The notes under the pieces are model-generated. The model was not told the origin of the DNA and did not search any database. It saw only the letters and a list, made by a program, of their open reading frames with translations. The translations under genes were made by a program, and so were the position numbers. A stretch of DNA of 64,000 nt from contig CALJKW010000055.1 in NCBI GenBank assembly GCA_937980205.1, forward strand, positions 434,001-498,000, given 5' to 3'. This DNA is from an uncultured Myxococcales bacterium. Lineage in GTDB: Bacteria; Myxococcota; Myxococcia; Myxococcales; Myxococcaceae. Below, piece after piece: positions 1 to 8,481 of this stretch (within the stretch, counting starts at the first letter, position 1; each line of letters opens with the position of its first letter).

Positions 1-983
1 GAGCCGAAGTCGATCTGCGACTTCGTGGGCATGAACTTGCCCTCGCTCTTCTCCTTCACGAGCCGGTCGGAGAACAGCTCGCTCACGTAGCGGCCGACGG
101 CCTCGACGCTGCCGTCGGGGCGATCGCCGAGCCACCCCTCGAGCGCGTCGGCGAGCTCGTCGGCCCGCTGGTAGCGCTCGTTCAGGTCCTTCGCGAGCGC
201 CTTCATGATGATCGCGTCGAGCTGCGCCGGCACGCCGGGGAACACGCGCGACGGAGGATCCACGCGGCACTCGGACACCGCCTTGAGCGTCTGCAGATCG
301 GTCGCCCGGCGGAAGAGCCGCGTCGCGGTGAGCGTCTCGTAGAGCACGATGCCCAGCGCGAACACGTCGGTGCGGTGATCGATGTCGCGCCCGAGCGCCT
401 GCTCGGGAGACATGTACGCGTGCTTGCCCTTGATCACGCCCGACGCCGTGACCGTCGCCTTGTCGGCGGCCTTCGCGATGCCGAAGTCGACGACCTTCAC
501 CTGGCCGTCGAACGACACGAGGATGTTCTGGGGGCTCACGTCGCGGTGCACGATGCGCAGCGGCTTGCCCTGGGCGTCGGTGCGGCGGTGCGCGTAGTCG
601 AGGCCGCGAGACGCCTGCGCGACCACCCGGCACACCAGCGGAGGCGGCATGCGGCGCGAGAGCTCGATGCCCTTCTTGCTGATGCGGCGCAGGTCCTCGC
701 CGTGGATGTACTCCATGGCGATGAAGTAGCTGTCGCCCTCGGCGCCGAGGTCGAGGATCTCGACGACGTTCGGGTGGTGAAGCCGCGCGGCGATGCGCGC
801 CTCGTCCAGGAACATGGTGACGAAGGCGGTGTCCTCGGCGAGGTGCGGGAGGATGCGCTTCAGCACGACGGTGCGCTCCTGCCCTTTGGGCTTCACCTTC
901 TTCGCGAGGTACAGCTGCGCCATGCCGCCGACGGCGAGCTTCTCGACCAGCTGGTAACTGCCGTAGGTCTCGAGCAGCGGCAC
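1..983 (-). CDS. Serine/threonine protein kinase, C-terminus beyond window
   Basis: Cytoplasmic Hanks-type kinase that phosphorylates Ser/Thr on protein targets. The reading frame starts with GTG at 983 (V-P-L-L-E-T-Y-G-S-Y-Q-L), immediately after the TGA of the upstream kinase gene, so the two are probably co-translated. Visible motifs in order are a Gly-rich loop (LAVGGMAQLYLA), the VVLKR lysine, HRDVSPQNILV catalytic loop, DFGIAK metal site and the YMSPEQ activation segment. About 327 codons are present and the frame is open to position 1, so any C-terminal transmembrane or sensor part is outside the window. The kinase core is complete and has all catalytic residues, so it should be active. 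Substrate unknown. Confidence 0.9.
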   Translation of the reverse strand, partial: MPLLETYGSYQLVEKLAVGGMAQLYLAKKVKPKGQERTVVLKRILPHLAEDTAFVTMFLDEARIAARLHHPNVVEILDLGAEGDSYFIAMEYIHGEDLRRISKKGIELSRRMPPPLVCRVVAQASRGLDYAHRRTDAQGKPLRIVHRDVSPQNILVSFDGQVKVVDFGIAKAADKATVTASGVIKGKHAYMSPEQALGRDIDHRTDVFALGIVLYETLTATRLFRRATDLQTLKAVSECRVDPPSRVFPGVPAQLDAIIMKALAKDLNERYQRADELADALEGWLGDRPDGSVEAVGRYVSELFSDRLVKEKSEGKFMPTKSQIDFG

Positions 984-3434
984 TCAATTGGCCTTGAACT
1001 GCACGTAGCCAGCGCCCTCTTTGCAGCGCACGAGGGCCCAGCCGTTCGCGAACTGGGGATCTTCGGGCTTCGTGAAGTCTTCGAACCGGCCGTAGTCGAC
1101 GCCGTCCGAGTCGCCGGCGGCGATCTCCGCCTCGGAGTCGTACTTGAAGTGCTTCTTGGTCGGCGTCCAGACCTCGCAGCCGTGCCAGTTGAAGTCGTTG
1201 CGGTTGAAGATGTGCACCTTGCGACCGCCGCGGCCGAGCACGATGCCGCCGGTCAGCGTCTTGTAGCTGCTCGGCGCCGCCGTCTTCTCGATCTTCTCGA
1301 TCTTGGCGGGCTCCACCTTGGCGACGTGCTCGACCCTCTGCGGCTCGACGGCCGGGTTGTCACGCCTGGCGACCACCGGCTCGACCTTCTGCGGCTCCGT
1401 CTTCGCCGGCTCGGCTGTCTCGGTCTTCGCCGGCTCGGTCTTGGCGGGCTCCGCCTTCGCGGGCTCCGTGCCGGGCTGAGCGGTCTTCGCCGTCTCGGCC
1501 TGGCGCCTCGCCTCGATGCGCGCGGCGCGCTTGGGGCCCAGCTCCTTCACCGCGAACGCCTTGCTGGGCATCTGCGTGTCCTCGTCGATGATGAGGCGCG
1601 CGAGCGAGCCCTTCACCTCGATGACCGACGCGATGCCGTAGACCTCGCGCTGCGACTTGTCGACCTCGGGGCCGAGCACCTTCACCTCGTCGCCGACGAC
1701 GAGCTTCGGCTTCCCCGTCACCTGCACGTAGTGCTTGTCCTCGTCGCGGATGATCTTCCAGACCGGGCCCTTCACCTCGATGCGCTCGAGCTTCGCGGCG
1801 GGAGGCGCGTTCTTCGGCTCGACGGCGTCGGTCTTCGTCGCATCGGCCTTCGCGGAGTCGGTCTTCGCGGAGTCAGCCTTCGCGGGCTCGGTCTTCTCGG
1901 GCTCGTCTTTCTTCACCTCGGGCTCGTCGACCTTCGCGACCTCGACCGGGTCGTCCTTCTTCGGCGGAGGCGGAGGGTCGACGACCAGCGGCTCGGACGG
2001 CTTGGAGAGCTGGCCGCCGAACTGCTCCCACGCGAAGTAGCCGCCGCCGCCCAGCGCGATGAGCGCGAACAAGAGCACGATGATCATCGGCGCCTTGCTC
2101 CTGGGCACCTGGTACTCGCCGGACAGCGCCGGCGTCGACGGCTGCGCGACGATCACGTTCGGAGCGCTCGACGTGCCGCCGACCTGCTGACCGGGCTGGA
2201 ACGCGGGCTGCGGCGGCAGGGTGTCGCCGCCCCCCTCCTCCTGGTCCATCCACACCGTGGAGATGGCCTTCTGCGCGGCGGTGAGCGGAACGGCGCCGTT
2301 GCCGCTCTGCGGCTTGGGCGTGCGCACCGCGGGCTGCACGACGCCGGCCGCCACGCTCGACGCGGGCGCGCGGACCATCGTCCCGTCGAGCGCGCCGGAG
2401 GATCTCGGCTGCGGCGACACGCTCGGGCTCGACCCGCCCTTCTTGCGCATCGTCGACAGCCGCGACTGCAGCTTGCGCTCGGCGGCGAACTCCTCGGGGC
2501 ACATCGCGCGGACGTAGTTGCCGACGTCCTCGCTGCCGACGGACATGTTCTCGCGGACGAGCTGCTCGTTGATCGCGCGCGCGAAGTCGTCGGCGCGGTT
2601 GTAGCGCGCGTTGGGGTCGGCCTGCAGCGCGCGCACGACGATGCGCTCGACCGCTTCGCTGACCTCGGGCCGAATCTCGCGCAGCGGCGGGATCTTCGGG
2701 TTCGCCATCTGCGCGACCATCTCGCCCACCGTGCCGCCGGTGATGAACGGGCGCCCGGCGAGCAGCTCCCAGATGACGATGCCGGCCGAGTAGATGTCGC
2801 TGCGGTGATCGACCTTCTCGGCGCGCGCCTGCTCGGGGCTCATGTAGCCGAGCTTGCCGAGCACGGTGGAAGGCAGCGTGTGCTTGCTGCGCGCCGAGCT
2901 CTTGGCGAGGCCGAAGTCGATGACCTTCACCTCGCCCTCGTAGCTGACCATGACGTTCTGCGGAGAGACGTCGCGGTGGACGATGCCGAGCGGCGCTCCG
3001 TCGGCGCCCATCTTGCGGTGCGCGTAGCCGAGCGCCTCGCACATCTGCTGGCCGATGAGCAGCGCGACCGGCACGGGCACCGCCGAGTCCATCGCGCGGG
3101 CGCGATCTTCGACGCGCGCGAGGTCGACGCCCGGCACGTACTCGATCGCCATGTACAGCGTCTCGTCGACGTCGCCCATGTCGTACACCTGGGCGATGTT
3201 CGAGTGGTTCAGCTGGACCAGGACCTTGGCCTCGTGGTGGAAGCGGTCCACGAACTGCGGGTCCGTCATCATCTGCGGGAGAATCGTCTTGACGATGCAG
3301 AGCTTCTCGAAGCCGGCGGCGCCGGTGAGCCTCGCGAGGTGAACCTCGCCCATGCCGCCCTGCCCGAGCAGGTACATCAGCTCGTATCGGCCCAGAAATC
3401 GGGCCGAAGAATGGGCGGGGCTGGAGGCCGTCAT
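984..3434 (-). CDS. Membrane-anchored Ser/Thr protein kinase with C-terminal SH3-like sensor region
   Basis: 816 aa. Kinase domain at about residues 15-285 with GQGGMGEVHLA loop, HRDVSPQNVMV catalytic loop and DFGLAK; a Ser/Pro-rich linker follows, then one transmembrane helix near 449-471 (MIIVLLFALIALGGGGYFAW). Beyond it lies a long stretch of Lys/Pro/Glu/Ala-rich repeats (many PAKTE units), a beta-rich module (GDEVKVLGPEVD region) and a C-terminal SH3-like domain. This is the layout of a myxobacterial kinase with a periplasmic sensor tail. ATG at 3434 is chosen because homology starts there; the frame is open further upstream but without kinase-like sequence. Stop codon abuts the GTG of the next kinase. 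Confidence 0.9.
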   Translation of the reverse strand: MTASSPAHSSARFLGRYELMYLLGQGGMGEVHLARLTGAAGFEKLCIVKTILPQMMTDPQFVDRFHHEAKVLVQLNHSNIAQVYDMGDVDETLYMAIEYVPGVDLARVEDRARAMDSAVPVPVALLIGQQMCEALGYAHRKMGADGAPLGIVHRDVSPQNVMVSYEGEVKVIDFGLAKSSARSKHTLPSTVLGKLGYMSPEQARAEKVDHRSDIYSAGIVIWELLAGRPFITGGTVGEMVAQMANPKIPPLREIRPEVSEAVERIVVRALQADPNARYNRADDFARAINEQLVRENMSVGSEDVGNYVRAMCPEEFAAERKLQSRLSTMRKKGGSSPSVSPQPRSSGALDGTMVRAPASSVAAGVVQPAVRTPKPQSGNGAVPLTAAQKAISTVWMDQEEGGGDTLPPQPAFQPGQQVGGTSSAPNVIVAQPSTPALSGEYQVPRSKAPMIIVLLFALIALGGGGYFAWEQFGGQLSKPSEPLVVDPPPPPKKDDPVEVAKVDEPEVKKDEPEKTEPAKADSAKTDSAKADATKTDAVEPKNAPPAAKLERIEVKGPVWKIIRDEDKHYVQVTGKPKLVVGDEVKVLGPEVDKSQREVYGIASVIEVKGSLARLIIDEDTQMPSKAFAVKELGPKRAARIEARRQAETAKTAQPGTEPAKAEPAKTEPAKTETAEPAKTEPQKVEPVVARRDNPAVEPQRVEHVAKVEPAKIEKIEKTAAPSSYKTLTGGIVLGRGGRKVHIFNRNDFNWHGCEVWTPTKKHFKYDSEAEIAAGDSDGVDYGRFEDFTKPEDPQFANGWALVRCKEGAGYVQFKAN

Positions 3435-3470
3435 GTGGCGTGATACTACCCTCGCCGCCGGCAGATTCAC

Positions 3471-4217
3471 GTGATCGCGAGCACACTTCTGTGGATCTGG
3501 GTCGGGCTGTGGGGAACCGTCGTCGCCTTGACGACGTTGATCCTCTTCATCCCTTTCAACCCGCTCGTCGATCCCAAGCGGCGCGTCGTTCACTACATGA
3601 GCGGCCTGTGGGGCTGGGGCGTGCTGCTGTTCGTGCGCCGCTTCCTGCCCGTCGACGCCTACGGGCTCGAGAAGCTCGAGAAGGGCGGGCCGTACGTGCT
3701 GTGCCCGAACCACTTCTCGGTCGCCGACACGATCACCTTCCTCGGCGTGCTGCCGAGCTTCGCCTTCGTGATCCGCAAAGACGTCTTCTGGATGCCGATG
3801 ATCGGCATGCAGCTGTGGCTGTCGGGCTACGTGCGCGCGGTCGAGTCGGACGGCGGCAAGAGCGTGCTCGAGGGCTGCACGCGGTGGCTCGAGCGCGGCG
3901 TGAGCGTGATGATGTTCCCCGAAGGCACGCGCTCGCCGGACGGCAAGGTGCACCGGTTCCGGCAGGGCCCGTTCCTCGTCGCGAAACAAGCGGGCGTGCC
4001 GGTCGTACCCATCGCGATCATGGGGACGCGCGAGATCATCCCGAAGGGCCGCTCGTCCTACGTGCTGCAGCGGCCCGGCCAGCGCGTCATCGTGAAGATC
4101 CTCGACCCCTTCCTGGTGGGAGACGACACCAAGGCCGCGGCCCAGCGCGCGCGCGCGGCGGTGCAGCAGGCGGTGGCCGAGAGCTTCACCGTCGACCCCG
4201 GAGCCCCGCTCGGCTAA
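3471..4217 (+). CDS. 1-acyl-sn-glycerol-3-phosphate acyltransferase (PlsC family)
   Basis: 248 aa, GTG start. Transfers an acyl chain to a lysophospholipid or related acceptor at the inner membrane. An N-terminal hydrophobic helix (residues about 4-27) is followed by the HX4D catalytic motif (NHFSVAD, near residue 81) and the acceptor-binding FPEGTR motif (near 148), both intact. It opens an operon of ketosynthases, ending 3 bp before the next start, which suggests that its acyl donor or acceptor is the product of those enzymes rather than ordinary phosphatidic acid; that part is inference. Divergent from the kinase gene with only 36 bp between starts. Confidence 0.9.
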   Translation: MIASTLLWIWVGLWGTVVALTTLILFIPFNPLVDPKRRVVHYMSGLWGWGVLLFVRRFLPVDAYGLEKLEKGGPYVLCPNHFSVADTITFLGVLPSFAFVIRKDVFWMPMIGMQLWLSGYVRAVESDGGKSVLEGCTRWLERGVSVMMFPEGTRSPDGKVHRFRQGPFLVAKQAGVPVVPIAIMGTREIIPKGRSSYVLQRPGQRVIVKILDPFLVGDDTKAAAQRARAAVQQAVAESFTVDPGAPLG

Positions 4218-4220
4218 TCA

Positions 4221-5345
4221 ATGAAGCGAATGCGGGTCGCCATCACTTCTGCCGGAGCCGTCACTGCGCATGGCGCCGGTGTCCCCGCGCTCGAGGCCGC
4301 CTTGCGCGACGCGCGCACGGCGGTCCGGCCCGTCAGCCGCTTCGACACCACGGGCCTGTGCAGCAGCGTCGCGGCCGAGTCTCCCGTCGAGACGACCGGC
4401 GATCGCGCCGCGGCCCTGCTCGACCTCGCCGCCAACGAGGCGCTCGCCGGGTGGTCGCTTCAGCCCTCCGCGCGCCGCGGCGTGATGATCGGCACCACGA
4501 AGGGCCAGCTGCAGGACGTGCTCGGCGGCCAGACGGACGACCCCTTCGCCACGCTGTGCGCCCGCTTCGCGCGCCGCGTCGGAGCGCTCGGCCCCGTCCG
4601 CACGCTCGGCGCCGCCTGCGCCTCGAGCAGCGCCGCGCTCGGAGAGGCGTACGACGCGCTGCACTTCGGGCAGGTCGACGAGGTGATCGTCGCCGGCGTC
4701 GAGGCGCTGCACCGCTTCGTGTACGCGGGCTTCCACGCGCTCAAGGCGCTGTCTCCCGAGCCTGCGCGCCCGTTCGACGGCGAGCGCAAGGGCCTGTCGA
4801 TGGGCGAGGCCGCCGTCGTCTTCGTGCTCGAGCCCGAAGAGAGAGCGCGCGCCGCGGGTCGCAACGTGCTCGCGTACCTCGACGGCTGGGGCCTCGCGAT
4901 GGATGCGCACGATCAGACGGCTCCGCACCCGAAGGGCGCGGGGCTGCAGAGCGCCTGCCGGCACGCGCTGAAGCTCGCCGGCTGGGAGCCTTCGAAGCTC
5001 GGGCGATACCACGCGCACGGCACGGCGACTCCGCACAACGACCGCATGGAGTCCGCCGCGTGCGAAGGCCTGTTCGGCCCGCGCGGCATTCCGCTGACGT
5101 CGGCGAAGGGCAGCGTCGGCCACACGCTCGGAGCCGCCGGCGCCCTCGACACGTTGATCTGCGCGCTCGCGCTCAAGCGTCGCGAGCTCTGGGCCGTCAC
5201 GGGCTTGAAGAACGTCGACGCCGCGCTCACGGTGGCCGCCGTGCAGGAGCGCAGGAGCTACGAGCCGCCGACGGCGCTCGTCGCGACCGCGGGCTTCGGC
5301 GGCATCAACACCGCGCTCGCGATCTCTGCGGGAGACCCCGCGTGA
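4221..5345 (+). CDS. Beta-ketoacyl-ACP synthase (KAS I/II type), first copy
   Basis: 374 aa, slightly shorter than FabF (about 410). Condenses malonyl-ACP with an acyl chain. The catalytic triad is complete: Cys133 (GAACASSSA), His266 (HAHGTATPHND) and His301 (KGSVGHTLGAAG, with the conserved Lys). Sequence context is not that of fabF next to acpP; instead its TGA overlaps the GTG of a truncated ketosynthase-like gene, as in ketosynthase/chain-length-factor pairs of type II polyketide or aryl-polyene systems. The assignment as KAS is firm; the specialised pathway is inferred. Confidence 0.93.
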   Translation: MKRMRVAITSAGAVTAHGAGVPALEAALRDARTAVRPVSRFDTTGLCSSVAAESPVETTGDRAAALLDLAANEALAGWSLQPSARRGVMIGTTKGQLQDVLGGQTDDPFATLCARFARRVGALGPVRTLGAACASSSAALGEAYDALHFGQVDEVIVAGVEALHRFVYAGFHALKALSPEPARPFDGERKGLSMGEAAVVFVLEPEERARAAGRNVLAYLDGWGLAMDAHDQTAPHPKGAGLQSACRHALKLAGWEPSKLGRYHAHGTATPHNDRMESAACEGLFGPRGIPLTSAKGSVGHTLGAAGALDTLICALALKRRELWAVTGLKNVDAALTVAAVQERRSYEPPTALVATAGFGGINTALAISAGDPA

Positions 5346-6040
5346 TCACCGCCTTCGCGACGTGGACCTCGCGCGGAGTCTCGGTCGGCGCACCGCCGGC
5401 GGGAGCCGCGAGCGGCAAGCTCGGCGACTGGCCCGACGCACCGCCGCTGTCGAAGATCCACCCGCGGGCGCGGCGGCCCCACCCCACCGCGAAGCAGCTG
5501 GTGCAGCTCGCCAGCGTGCTGCTCGGAGATCGCCGCATCGACGGCCTGGGCCTCGTGCTGGGCACGGCGTCGGGCTGTGCCCTGCCCGACCGCGAGTTCC
5601 AGAAGGAGCTCGACACGAAGGGCTGGCCGCTCGGCGGTCCCTCGCTGTTCGTGTACACGCTGCCGACGGCGGCCGCGGGAGAGATGTCGATCGCGCTCGG
5701 CGCGACGGGGCCGTTGCTCACCGTGAACGCGGGCACCGCGAGCGGGCTGTGCGCCGTCGCGCGCGGCCTCGAGTGGGTGGCCTCGGGCCGCTGCCCCGCC
5801 GCCATCGCGTGCAGCGCCGAGCAGGGCGTCGCCGACGAGCACGTCGCGATGTTCCTCATCGAGAAGGACCAGGGCCGCGCCGCGAAGGGCTCGTCGGGGT
5901 TCGCGGAGATCCCCTCGACCGGCGCTGCCGGCGGGGCGCTCGAGCTGGCCTCCGCTCTCGCCGCGCGTGAAGCGGCGAGGCTCGTCACGCGCGACGCGCA
6001 GGGCTACTGGGCCGCGATCGACCTCGAGGCGGCGCGATGA
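5342..6040 (+). CDS. Short ketosynthase-like protein, no active-site Cys (chain-length-factor-like)
   Basis: 232 aa from GTG at 5342, which overlaps the preceding stop by 4 bp. It resembles only the N-terminal lobe of a thiolase-fold ketosynthase: the segment expected to hold the nucleophile reads NAGTASGLCA, so the Cys position is Thr, and both catalytic His motifs of the C-terminal half are missing. The reading frame is intact and translationally coupled on both sides, so it is not simple gene decay. By analogy to small ApeC-type subunits of aryl polyene clusters it may dimerise with the adjacent ketosynthase and set chain length; this is inference. Confidence 0.75.
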   Translation: MITAFATWTSRGVSVGAPPAGAASGKLGDWPDAPPLSKIHPRARRPHPTAKQLVQLASVLLGDRRIDGLGLVLGTASGCALPDREFQKELDTKGWPLGGPSLFVYTLPTAAAGEMSIALGATGPLLTVNAGTASGLCAVARGLEWVASGRCPAAIACSAEQGVADEHVAMFLIEKDQGRAAKGSSGFAEIPSTGAAGGALELASALAAREAARLVTRDAQGYWAAIDLEAAR

Positions 6041-6495
6041 AGGCGGCGCTCATCGCGAGCATGCTGGCGGCCAGCGCGGCCCAGGCGCAGGGCGCCGGCA
6101 CCGAGCCCACGCTCGTGCTGGTGCTCGGGCCTCCGACGCTGGTGACGCTGGCGCTCGACGTGGTGCTGGTGCAGACGCTGATCACGGAGGGCGTGGTGCC
6201 GCGCGGCCGCGCGATCAGCGCGATGGCGTTCGCGACGCTGACCACCGCCTTCTCGGCGATCTGCCTCGCGCTGGGCTTGAGCTCGCCGAGGAGCTCCACG
6301 GCGTGGAACGTCACCAGCGCGGCGGGGCTGGCGGTCGGCGTCGGCTCGATGGCGTTGGGCATCTGGGCCTCGGCGCACCCCGAGGAGGAGCCCGAGCGGG
6401 TTCCGCTGCCGCCTGCCGCGCCGCGTCGCCGCGAAGTCCTGCCGCCGGAAATTCCTCCGCAGCTGTTTGGTTTCCCCGTGTTCACCCGATCATGA
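6037..6495 (+). CDS. Small membrane protein of unknown function in ketosynthase operon
   Basis: 152 aa. ATG at 6037 overlaps the previous TGA and its own TGA overlaps the next ATG (ATGA junctions on both sides), so it is an integral operon member. N-terminal signal-like segment ending in A-Q-A, followed by two or three hydrophobic segments (roughly residues 26-45, 62-85 and 94-112), then a Pro/Arg/Glu-rich tail of about 35 residues. No recognised family. The membrane location would suit a product that is handed to the envelope, but nothing in the sequence states a function. Confidence 0.7.
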   Translation: MKAALIASMLAASAAQAQGAGTEPTLVLVLGPPTLVTLALDVVLVQTLITEGVVPRGRAISAMAFATLTTAFSAICLALGLSSPRSSTAWNVTSAAGLAVGVGSMALGIWASAHPEEEPERVPLPPAAPRRREVLPPEIPPQLFGFPVFTRS

Positions 6496-7652
6496 AGCGC
6501 GTCGCCATCACCGGAATGGGAGTCGTCTCGGCGCTCGGCCGTGGAGTGCCTGCGCACTCCGACGCGCTGAAGCACGGGCGCAGCGGCCTCGAGCCGCTCA
6601 CCCTCTTCACCGCCGAGGGCATCGGCGCGCGCCCCGTCGGGCAGGTCGCGCCGGAGCACCTGTGGAAGTCCGAGCGCGCCTCGCGCAGCCAGCGGCTCGC
6701 GCTGACCGCGGCGTCCGACGCGCTCGCGGACCTGAAGCTGCGCGGCGCGGGAGTCATCGCCATCGGCAGCACGACGGGCGGCATCGACGGCACCGAGGCG
6801 CACTACCTCAAGCACCGCGGCAAGGAAGGCGCCGAAGACCGCGAGCTGTTGCGCAACCACCCGCTGGGCACGATCGCCGACCGGCTCGCGGTGGAGCTGA
6901 ACCTCGCGGGCGAGCGGCACACGTTCGCCACGGCGTGCAGCTCGAGCGCGAACGCGATCGGGTACGCGGCGATGCGCATCGGCGCGGGCGCTCCGTGGGC
7001 GCTGGCCGGCGGCGTCGACGCGCTCTGCCGCATCACGTACTCGGGGTTCTATTCGCTGAAGCTGGTGAGCGAAGCGCGCTGCAAGCCGTTCGATCGCACG
7101 CGCAACGGGCTGTCGCTCGGCGAAGCGGCGGCGTTCCTGGTGCTCGAGTCCGAAGAGGCGGTGCGCGCGCGCGGCGGCCACGTGCTCGCGTGGGTGTCCG
7201 GCTGGGGCTGCTCGGCCGATGCGCACCACATGACGGCTCCGCACCCCGAAGGCGCCGGCGCGATCCGCGCGATGAAGCTCGCGCTCGAAGATGCGGGCAA
7301 GTCTCCGGCCGACGTGCACTACATCAACGCGCACGGCACCGCGACGCCCGCGAACGACCGCATGGAGTCGCTCGCGCTGCAGGCCGTGTTCGGCGCCGCG
7401 ATGCCGCCGGTCTCGAGCACGAAGGGCGCGACGGGTCACACGCTCGGCGCCGCAGGAGCCATCGAGGCGGTCTTCTCGGTCATCGCGATGCGCGAGGGCT
7501 TCACCCCGCGGACCGTCGGCCTGGGCGACCCGGATCCGGAAGCGAAGGTGCGTCACGCGGTCGACGGTCCGGTGGACGTGCGCTGCGTGATGTCGAGCTC
7601 GTTCGGGTTCGGTGGCAACAACACCGCCCTGATCCTGGAGCACGCTCCATGA
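6492..7652 (+). CDS. Beta-ketoacyl-ACP synthase (KAS I/II type), second copy
   Basis: 386 aa, start fixed by ATGA overlap with the previous gene and by the family's usual opening (MKRVAITGMGVVSALG). Triad complete: Cys149 (FATACSSSAN), His281 (NAHGTATPANDRMES) and His316 (KGATGHTLGAAGAIE). Paralogous to the ketosynthase at 4221, sharing the unusual HGTATPxNDRMES motif, so the pair probably arose by duplication. It is followed, after one repeat unit, by another Cys-less short ketosynthase-like gene, giving two KS/short-KS pairs in the operon. Confidence 0.93.
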   Translation: MKRVAITGMGVVSALGRGVPAHSDALKHGRSGLEPLTLFTAEGIGARPVGQVAPEHLWKSERASRSQRLALTAASDALADLKLRGAGVIAIGSTTGGIDGTEAHYLKHRGKEGAEDRELLRNHPLGTIADRLAVELNLAGERHTFATACSSSANAIGYAAMRIGAGAPWALAGGVDALCRITYSGFYSLKLVSEARCKPFDRTRNGLSLGEAAAFLVLESEEAVRARGGHVLAWVSGWGCSADAHHMTAPHPEGAGAIRAMKLALEDAGKSPADVHYINAHGTATPANDRMESLALQAVFGAAMPPVSSTKGATGHTLGAAGAIEAVFSVIAMREGFTPRTVGLGDPDPEAKVRHAVDGPVDVRCVMSSSFGFGGNNTALILEHAP

Positions 7653-7656
7653 CCGC

Positions 7657-7704
7657 CTCCGTTCACGCTGAGCGGAGCCCGAAGGGCGAAGTCGAAGCGG
7701 GCCA
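7657..7704. repeat. Interspersed repeat family A, half copy (copy 1 of 4)
   Basis: The segment reads CGTTCACGCTGAGCGGAG followed by CCGAAGGGCGAAGTCGAAG, the same left arm found in longer copies at 29134, 46131 and 51317. Here the right arm is absent, so the copy is a half element. It lies in the only noncoding gap of the ketosynthase operon, between the second ketosynthase and the second short ketosynthase-like gene, and could affect mRNA processing or coupling. Confidence 0.75.
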
Positions 7705-7731
7705 GGTTCGGCTGTCCGGCAGGAGCAAGCG

Positions 7732-8481
7732 ATGAGCGTCTTCATCTCCTCCGTCGCAGTGGTCGCGCCGACGTTCCCGGCGAAGAAGCTGGAGAAGATC
7801 GGCGACGAGGCCGACATGAAGACGAAGCGCCTTCCCCGCCTCGACCGCCTGGCGATCGCGGCGGCGCGGCAGGCGCTCGGCGCGACTCCGACGGACGGCC
7901 TCGCGCTCGTGGTGGGCACCGGCTTCGGCGGCCTGCAGGCGACGGTCGACTTCCTCGAGGGCATGGCGGCGCGCGGCCCGCAGTTCGGCAGCCCGACGGC
8001 GTTCCACGAGTCGGTGCACCACGCGCCGGCGGGGCAGATCTCGATCCTCCTCGGCATCACGGGCCTGTCGCTGACGTCGTCGGCGCGCGAGCTGTCGGGA
8101 GAGACGGCGCTGCGCGAGGGCGTGGATCTGATCGAGGCCGGCCGCGCGAAGCGGGTGCTCGTCGTGTGCAGCGAAGAGATCGTTCCGGCGCTCGAGGCGG
8201 CGTACCGCGCGTTCGGCTCGACGGTGCACCTCAGCGAAGGTGCAGCGGCGCTGGTGCTCACCTCGGAGAAGACGGACGTCGAGGTCTCGCGCGTGGACAT
8301 CACGGCGCGGCCGACGACGACGCTGCGGTACGTGACGATGCCTCCTCCCGAGGAGCAGGAGCAGGGTCTCATCCGCATCGCGCGAGCGGTTCAGCGCGTG
8401 CGCGACGGCTCAGCGTCCGAGCGCGTCGTCGCGTTCGCGATGGGCGGCGGCGAGGCGACCGTCGAGCTGAAGCGGCCATGA
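7732..8481 (+). CDS. Second short ketosynthase-like protein, no active-site Cys
   Basis: 249 aa. Same architecture as the 232-aa protein at 5342: an N-terminal thiolase-fold lobe with family features (LVVGTGFGGLQATVDF, HHAPAGQISILLGITG) but the nucleophile region reads LTSSARELSG, so the Cys is replaced by Arg, and the region carrying the two catalytic His is absent. It cannot condense on its own. Downstream partner of the second complete ketosynthase, probably a chain-length-factor-like subunit (inference). Its TGA overlaps the ATG of the deacetylase gene. Confidence 0.75.
   Translation: MSVFISSVAVVAPTFPAKKLEKIGDEADMKTKRLPRLDRLAIAAARQALGATPTDGLALVVGTGFGGLQATVDFLEGMAARGPQFGSPTAFHESVHHAPAGQISILLGITGLSLTSSARELSGETALREGVDLIEAGRAKRVLVVCSEEIVPALEAAYRAFGSTVHLSEGAAALVLTSEKTDVEVSRVDITARPTTTLRYVTMPPPEEQEQGLIRIARAVQRVRDGSASERVVAFAMGGGEATVELKRP

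Noticed and set aside
375..3443. Very long open frame on the plus strand opposite both kinases
   Set aside because: It is an antisense shadow of GC-rich coding DNA, Arg/Leu/Asp-rich with no family; the minus-strand kinases have all catalytic motifs.
5342..6040. Short ketosynthase-like gene as a decayed pseudogene
   Set aside because: Frame intact, overlapping start and stop codons on both sides, and a second independent gene of the same size exists at 7732.
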